This document shows positions 62,400 through 64,000 of a stretch of 64,000 nt of DNA, piece by piece. The translations under genes and the position numbers were made by a program. How positions within the stretch are numbered: the stretch's first letter is position 1; every line of letters starts with the position of its first letter. The stretch lies in assembly GCA_902774815.1 (NCBI GenBank), contig CACYJV010000003.1:1-64000 (forward strand). Direction: 5' to 3'. Under the pieces are notes generated by a model. It was not told where the DNA came from. It searched no databases and was given only the letters and a program-made list of their open reading frames with translations. Origin of the DNA: an uncultured Prevotellaceae bacterium (GTDB lineage: Bacteria; Bacteroidota; Bacteroidia; Bacteroidales; Bacteroidaceae).

Positions 62400-62521
62400 A
62401 AAGTGTACTGAAAGGTTTTGCCCTGACTTTAACTTTGCAGCCAGAAATAAGAGTTCTCAAAACTCTTAAAATAAAAAACGTTCAATACACGAAGAAAAGA
62501 CGAGATATGCGAGTTATTCCT

Positions 62522-62529
62522 TACCTTTG
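62522..62529 (+). promoter_or_regulatory. -7 element before the candidate bridge RNA
   Basis: TACCTTTG, a perfect TAnnTTTG box; transcript start expected near 62536, the very base where the RNA fold begins. No TTTG at the ideal -33 position. Confidence 0.55.
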
Positions 62530-62535
62530 TTGTAG

Positions 62536-62706
62536 AAAGGAAGGATTGACTGCCGGAGGTCACCCTAATTGCCCTTGAAAGCCATGAGCTCAAGCCCTGT
62601 GGCAGGCCCTCCGGATTTCCAGCTGCAAATGCCAAATAGGAAGGTAGGCTCGGAGCCTAATTAAAGTAATAGTCACAGACAGCTTTCCTTCAGTCAATCG
62701 CTTCCT
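62536..62706 (+). ncRNA. candidate IS110 bridge (seek) RNA
   Basis: A long closing helix pairs 62538-62552 (AGGAAGGATTGACTG) with 62691-62706 (CAGTCAATCgCTTCCT), one bulged base. It encloses two domains: stem-loop 1 closed by CCGGAGG (62553-62559) / CCTCCGG (62608-62614) with an inner GCCA/TGGC helix and large loop; and stem-loop 2 (62615-62690) with an AGCTG/CAGCT helix and a TAGGC/GCCTA hairpin. IS110-group elements encode an RNA of about 170-180 nt in the end upstream of the transposase, with separate target- and donor-binding loops. Position, size and two-loop shape fit. I could not assign guide sequences with confidence. Confidence 0.65.
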
Positions 62707-62729
62707 GTAATTAAGAACGGTGCAAAGGT

Positions 62730-63791
62730 ATGAAAAAAATCATCATCGGCATCGATATTTCCAAAGAAAAGATCGATGCAAGCGCAATTGACGTGCAGAA
62801 TGCGATGCAGGGCGTCCAGAAACTGGGCTACGAAACATTCGAGAACCGCCCGATGGGCTTCCGCCGTATGCTTGTGTGGGCGCGTCACCTGATAAAAGGG
62901 GTGACGCTGGATGATGTCCTGTTCTGCTGCGAGACCACGGGCGGATACGACCGCTGCCTGTGCGACTACATCTATGCCAAGGATCTTGACATCTGGCGCG
63001 AGAGTGCACTGCAGATCAAGCGCAGCATGGGCGTGCGAAAGGGTAAGGATGACAAGTCCGACTCGCTGATGATTGCCGAGTATGCCATGCGGCACATGGA
63101 CAAGGCCGTCATCTACGAGACAACCTGCGACACCGTGCGCGAGTTGAAGGCGATGCTGCAGTACCGCCACAAGCTGGTACAGGAGAAGACGGAGAAGAAG
63201 GTCCGCATGTCGCATCTGGGTGACACGGCGGCCAAAAGCAAGTCCGTGAGCTTCATCCTGCGAGATGCCCGCAAGAGCATCAGGGCGCTCGAAAAGAGCA
63301 TCAAGGAGTGTGAACGGCAGATTCTCGAACTGATCAAGGGGGACGAGGAACTGGCCTGGAACTACAGGCATATCACATCTGTCAGCGGAATGGGAATCGT
63401 CAACGCCACGGCGCTCATCGCCTACAGTAACAACTTCAAGGGGATTACTACGGCAAACAGGATGGCATCCTACTACGGCATCGCAGCCTTCAGGGACACA
63501 TCAGGAACCAGCGTGGACAAAAAGGCATACGTCAAATGCTATTCCAACTCAGTGCTCAAGGCTTACCTCACACAGGCGGCTGAATGGACGATCAGGGAAA
63601 ATGGTATATACCACCCCTACTACCTCAGATTGAAAGACAAGGGAAAGCCATACGGCATCATCATCAACAATGCAAGGAACAAGCTCATACACCTCGTCTT
63701 CTCACTCATTCATAACGACATGGATTATGAACAGGATCATGAGTACATCAGAACGATGGGAAGAGCTATGACGGAGATTCAATTGAATTAA
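62730..63791 (+). CDS. IS110-family transposase (DEDD recombinase)
   Basis: A 353-residue recombinase. The N-terminal RuvC-like DEDD domain has Asp9 (IIIGIDIS), Glu68 (LFCCETTGGY), Asp108 and Asp111 (GKDDKSDSLMIAEYA), the last pair at the usual three-residue spacing. A coiled-coil (about 135-205) links to the C-terminal Transposase_20 domain with SVSGMGIVNATALIAYSNN and the region of the catalytic serine (AFRDTSGTSVDKK, Ser258 likely). Such enzymes are guided by a bridge RNA to join target and donor DNA. The gene looks intact. Start at 62730 lies 23 bp after the RNA's closing helix. Confidence 0.93.
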   Translation: MKKIIIGIDISKEKIDASAIDVQNAMQGVQKLGYETFENRPMGFRRMLVWARHLIKGVTLDDVLFCCETTGGYDRCLCDYIYAKDLDIWRESALQIKRSMGVRKGKDDKSDSLMIAEYAMRHMDKAVIYETTCDTVRELKAMLQYRHKLVQEKTEKKVRMSHLGDTAAKSKSVSFILRDARKSIRALEKSIKECERQILELIKGDEELAWNYRHITSVSGMGIVNATALIAYSNNFKGITTANRMASYYGIAAFRDTSGTSVDKKAYVKCYSNSVLKAYLTQAAEWTIRENGIYHPYYLRLKDKGKPYGIIINNARNKLIHLVFSLIHNDMDYEQDHEYIRTMGRAMTEIQLN

Positions 63792-63818
63792 TGATTATTA
63801 ACTAAAAATGTTTGGATA

Positions 63819-63868
63819 GAATCATAGGAAGCAGGGCGCAGAATCTCTCGTGTCGTCCCACCCAGGGC
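63819..63868 (-). repeat. right half of the split palindromic element
   Basis: Read on the minus strand it runs GCCCTGGG, CGACAC, GCGCCCT and ends TATGATTCT, the same blocks in the same order as 62343-62399. Together the halves form one inverted-repeat element with IS110 at its centre. Confidence 0.78.
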
Positions 63869-64000
63869 GTTCTTTCTCCGCTTTGCTACGCGCTCGCGCT
63901 CGGCTTTGCCGCTTTCGTCGAGAAAGAACTTGTTCGCTTTCGTAACAGCGTGGAGAAAGCCGAGCGGCCCTGGGCTAGGAGATGCTGCCCCTGCGGGGCG
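63861..64000. repeat. second palindromic element with a nested hairpin, at the window edge
   Basis: CCCAGGGC (63861-63868) and GCCCTGGG (63967-63974) bracket about 98 bp that contain a perfect 10-bp inverted repeat, GTTCTTTCTC (63869-63878) and GAGAAAGAAC (63920-63929), around cgctcgcgctcggc words. A CCCC/GGGG hairpin follows (about 63988-63998). Non-coding; it continues past the window. Confidence 0.75.

Larger units (their letters stand above)
62391..63827 (+). mobile_element. IS110-family insertion sequence, about 1.43 kb
   Basis: The element is bounded by two copies of AGAATCATA (62391-62399 and 63819-63827); the exact ends may lie a few bases inside. It holds a 330-bp upstream non-coding region with a hairpin (AAGAGTT/AACTCTT, 62449-62467), a promoter box, a candidate bridge RNA, and one transposase gene, with a short right end. 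There are no long terminal inverted repeats, as expected for IS110. Size is typical of the family. The insertion lies at the centre of a palindromic repeat. Confidence 0.8.

Noticed and set aside
62228-62578. 116-residue plus-strand ORF between the transporter and IS110
   Set aside because: It spans a terminator, palindromic repeats and the left end of the IS, so it is chance reading through non-coding DNA.
1-64000. tRNA or rRNA genes
   Set aside because: No tRNA-like cloverleaf or rRNA core sequence was recognised by eye in any gap; a covariance scan would be decisive.

Overview
This 64-kb window reads as a chromosome segment of a Bacteroidales bacterium, most likely Prevotellaceae. The evidence is the SusC/SusD pair, S46 and C10 peptidases, DUF2723 and PCMD families, Prevotella-style C-terminal tails, starts without Shine-Dalgarno sites, and many promoters of the Bacteroidota type (TTTG, about 20 bp, TAnnTTTG). 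The genus is inferred; no rRNA or marker gene settles it.

Layout. (1) 1-13 kb, housekeeping and signalling on the plus strand: a candidate structured RNA, an S46 dipeptidyl-peptidase, a 5'-nucleotidase, a DUF2723 GT-C membrane glycosyltransferase, a Cache/SpoIIE-phosphatase/RsbW-like protein, an SLC13-type transporter, a STAS protein and ruvB. (2) 13-49 kb, a large glycan-use island, almost all on the minus strand: a GH38 alpha-mannosidase with CBM32, a C10 protease, a GH18 protein, two SusE/F-like surface proteins, three GH31 enzymes, a GLUG-repeat protein, a TPR/HTH membrane regulator, a GH43-SusE-SusD-SusC operon whose SusC carries an in-frame TGA, an unassigned (alpha/alpha)-barrel candidate enzyme, another GH43 and a GH76 endo-mannanase-like enzyme. 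(3) 49-55 kb: a CotH-kinase-family protein facing a three-gene operon of PCMD lipoprotein, outer-membrane barrel and tandem calycin-like protein. (4) 55-62 kb, plus strand: GH29 fucosidase, GH3, deoD and an AspT/YidE-type transporter. (5) 62.3-64 kb: an IS110-family element with a candidate bridge RNA, inserted at the centre of a palindromic repeat.

How it may work together. GH76, GH38 and GH18-like activities point to an alpha-mannose-rich glycan (fungal mannan or N-glycan-like material). The GH43, GH31 and GH29 enzymes would trim decorations, SusC/D/E would bind and import, and the TPR-HTH protein is the obvious candidate regulator. The substrate is inference. The SpoIIE/RsbW-like and STAS proteins form a compact candidate partner-switching pair.

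The strongest unexplained structure is non-coding. Intergenic gaps are filled with several families of short reiterated words and palindromes, and the same words occur in frame inside genes. The IS110 element is preceded by a promoter and a roughly 170-nt two-loop RNA fold that fits a bridge (seek) RNA.
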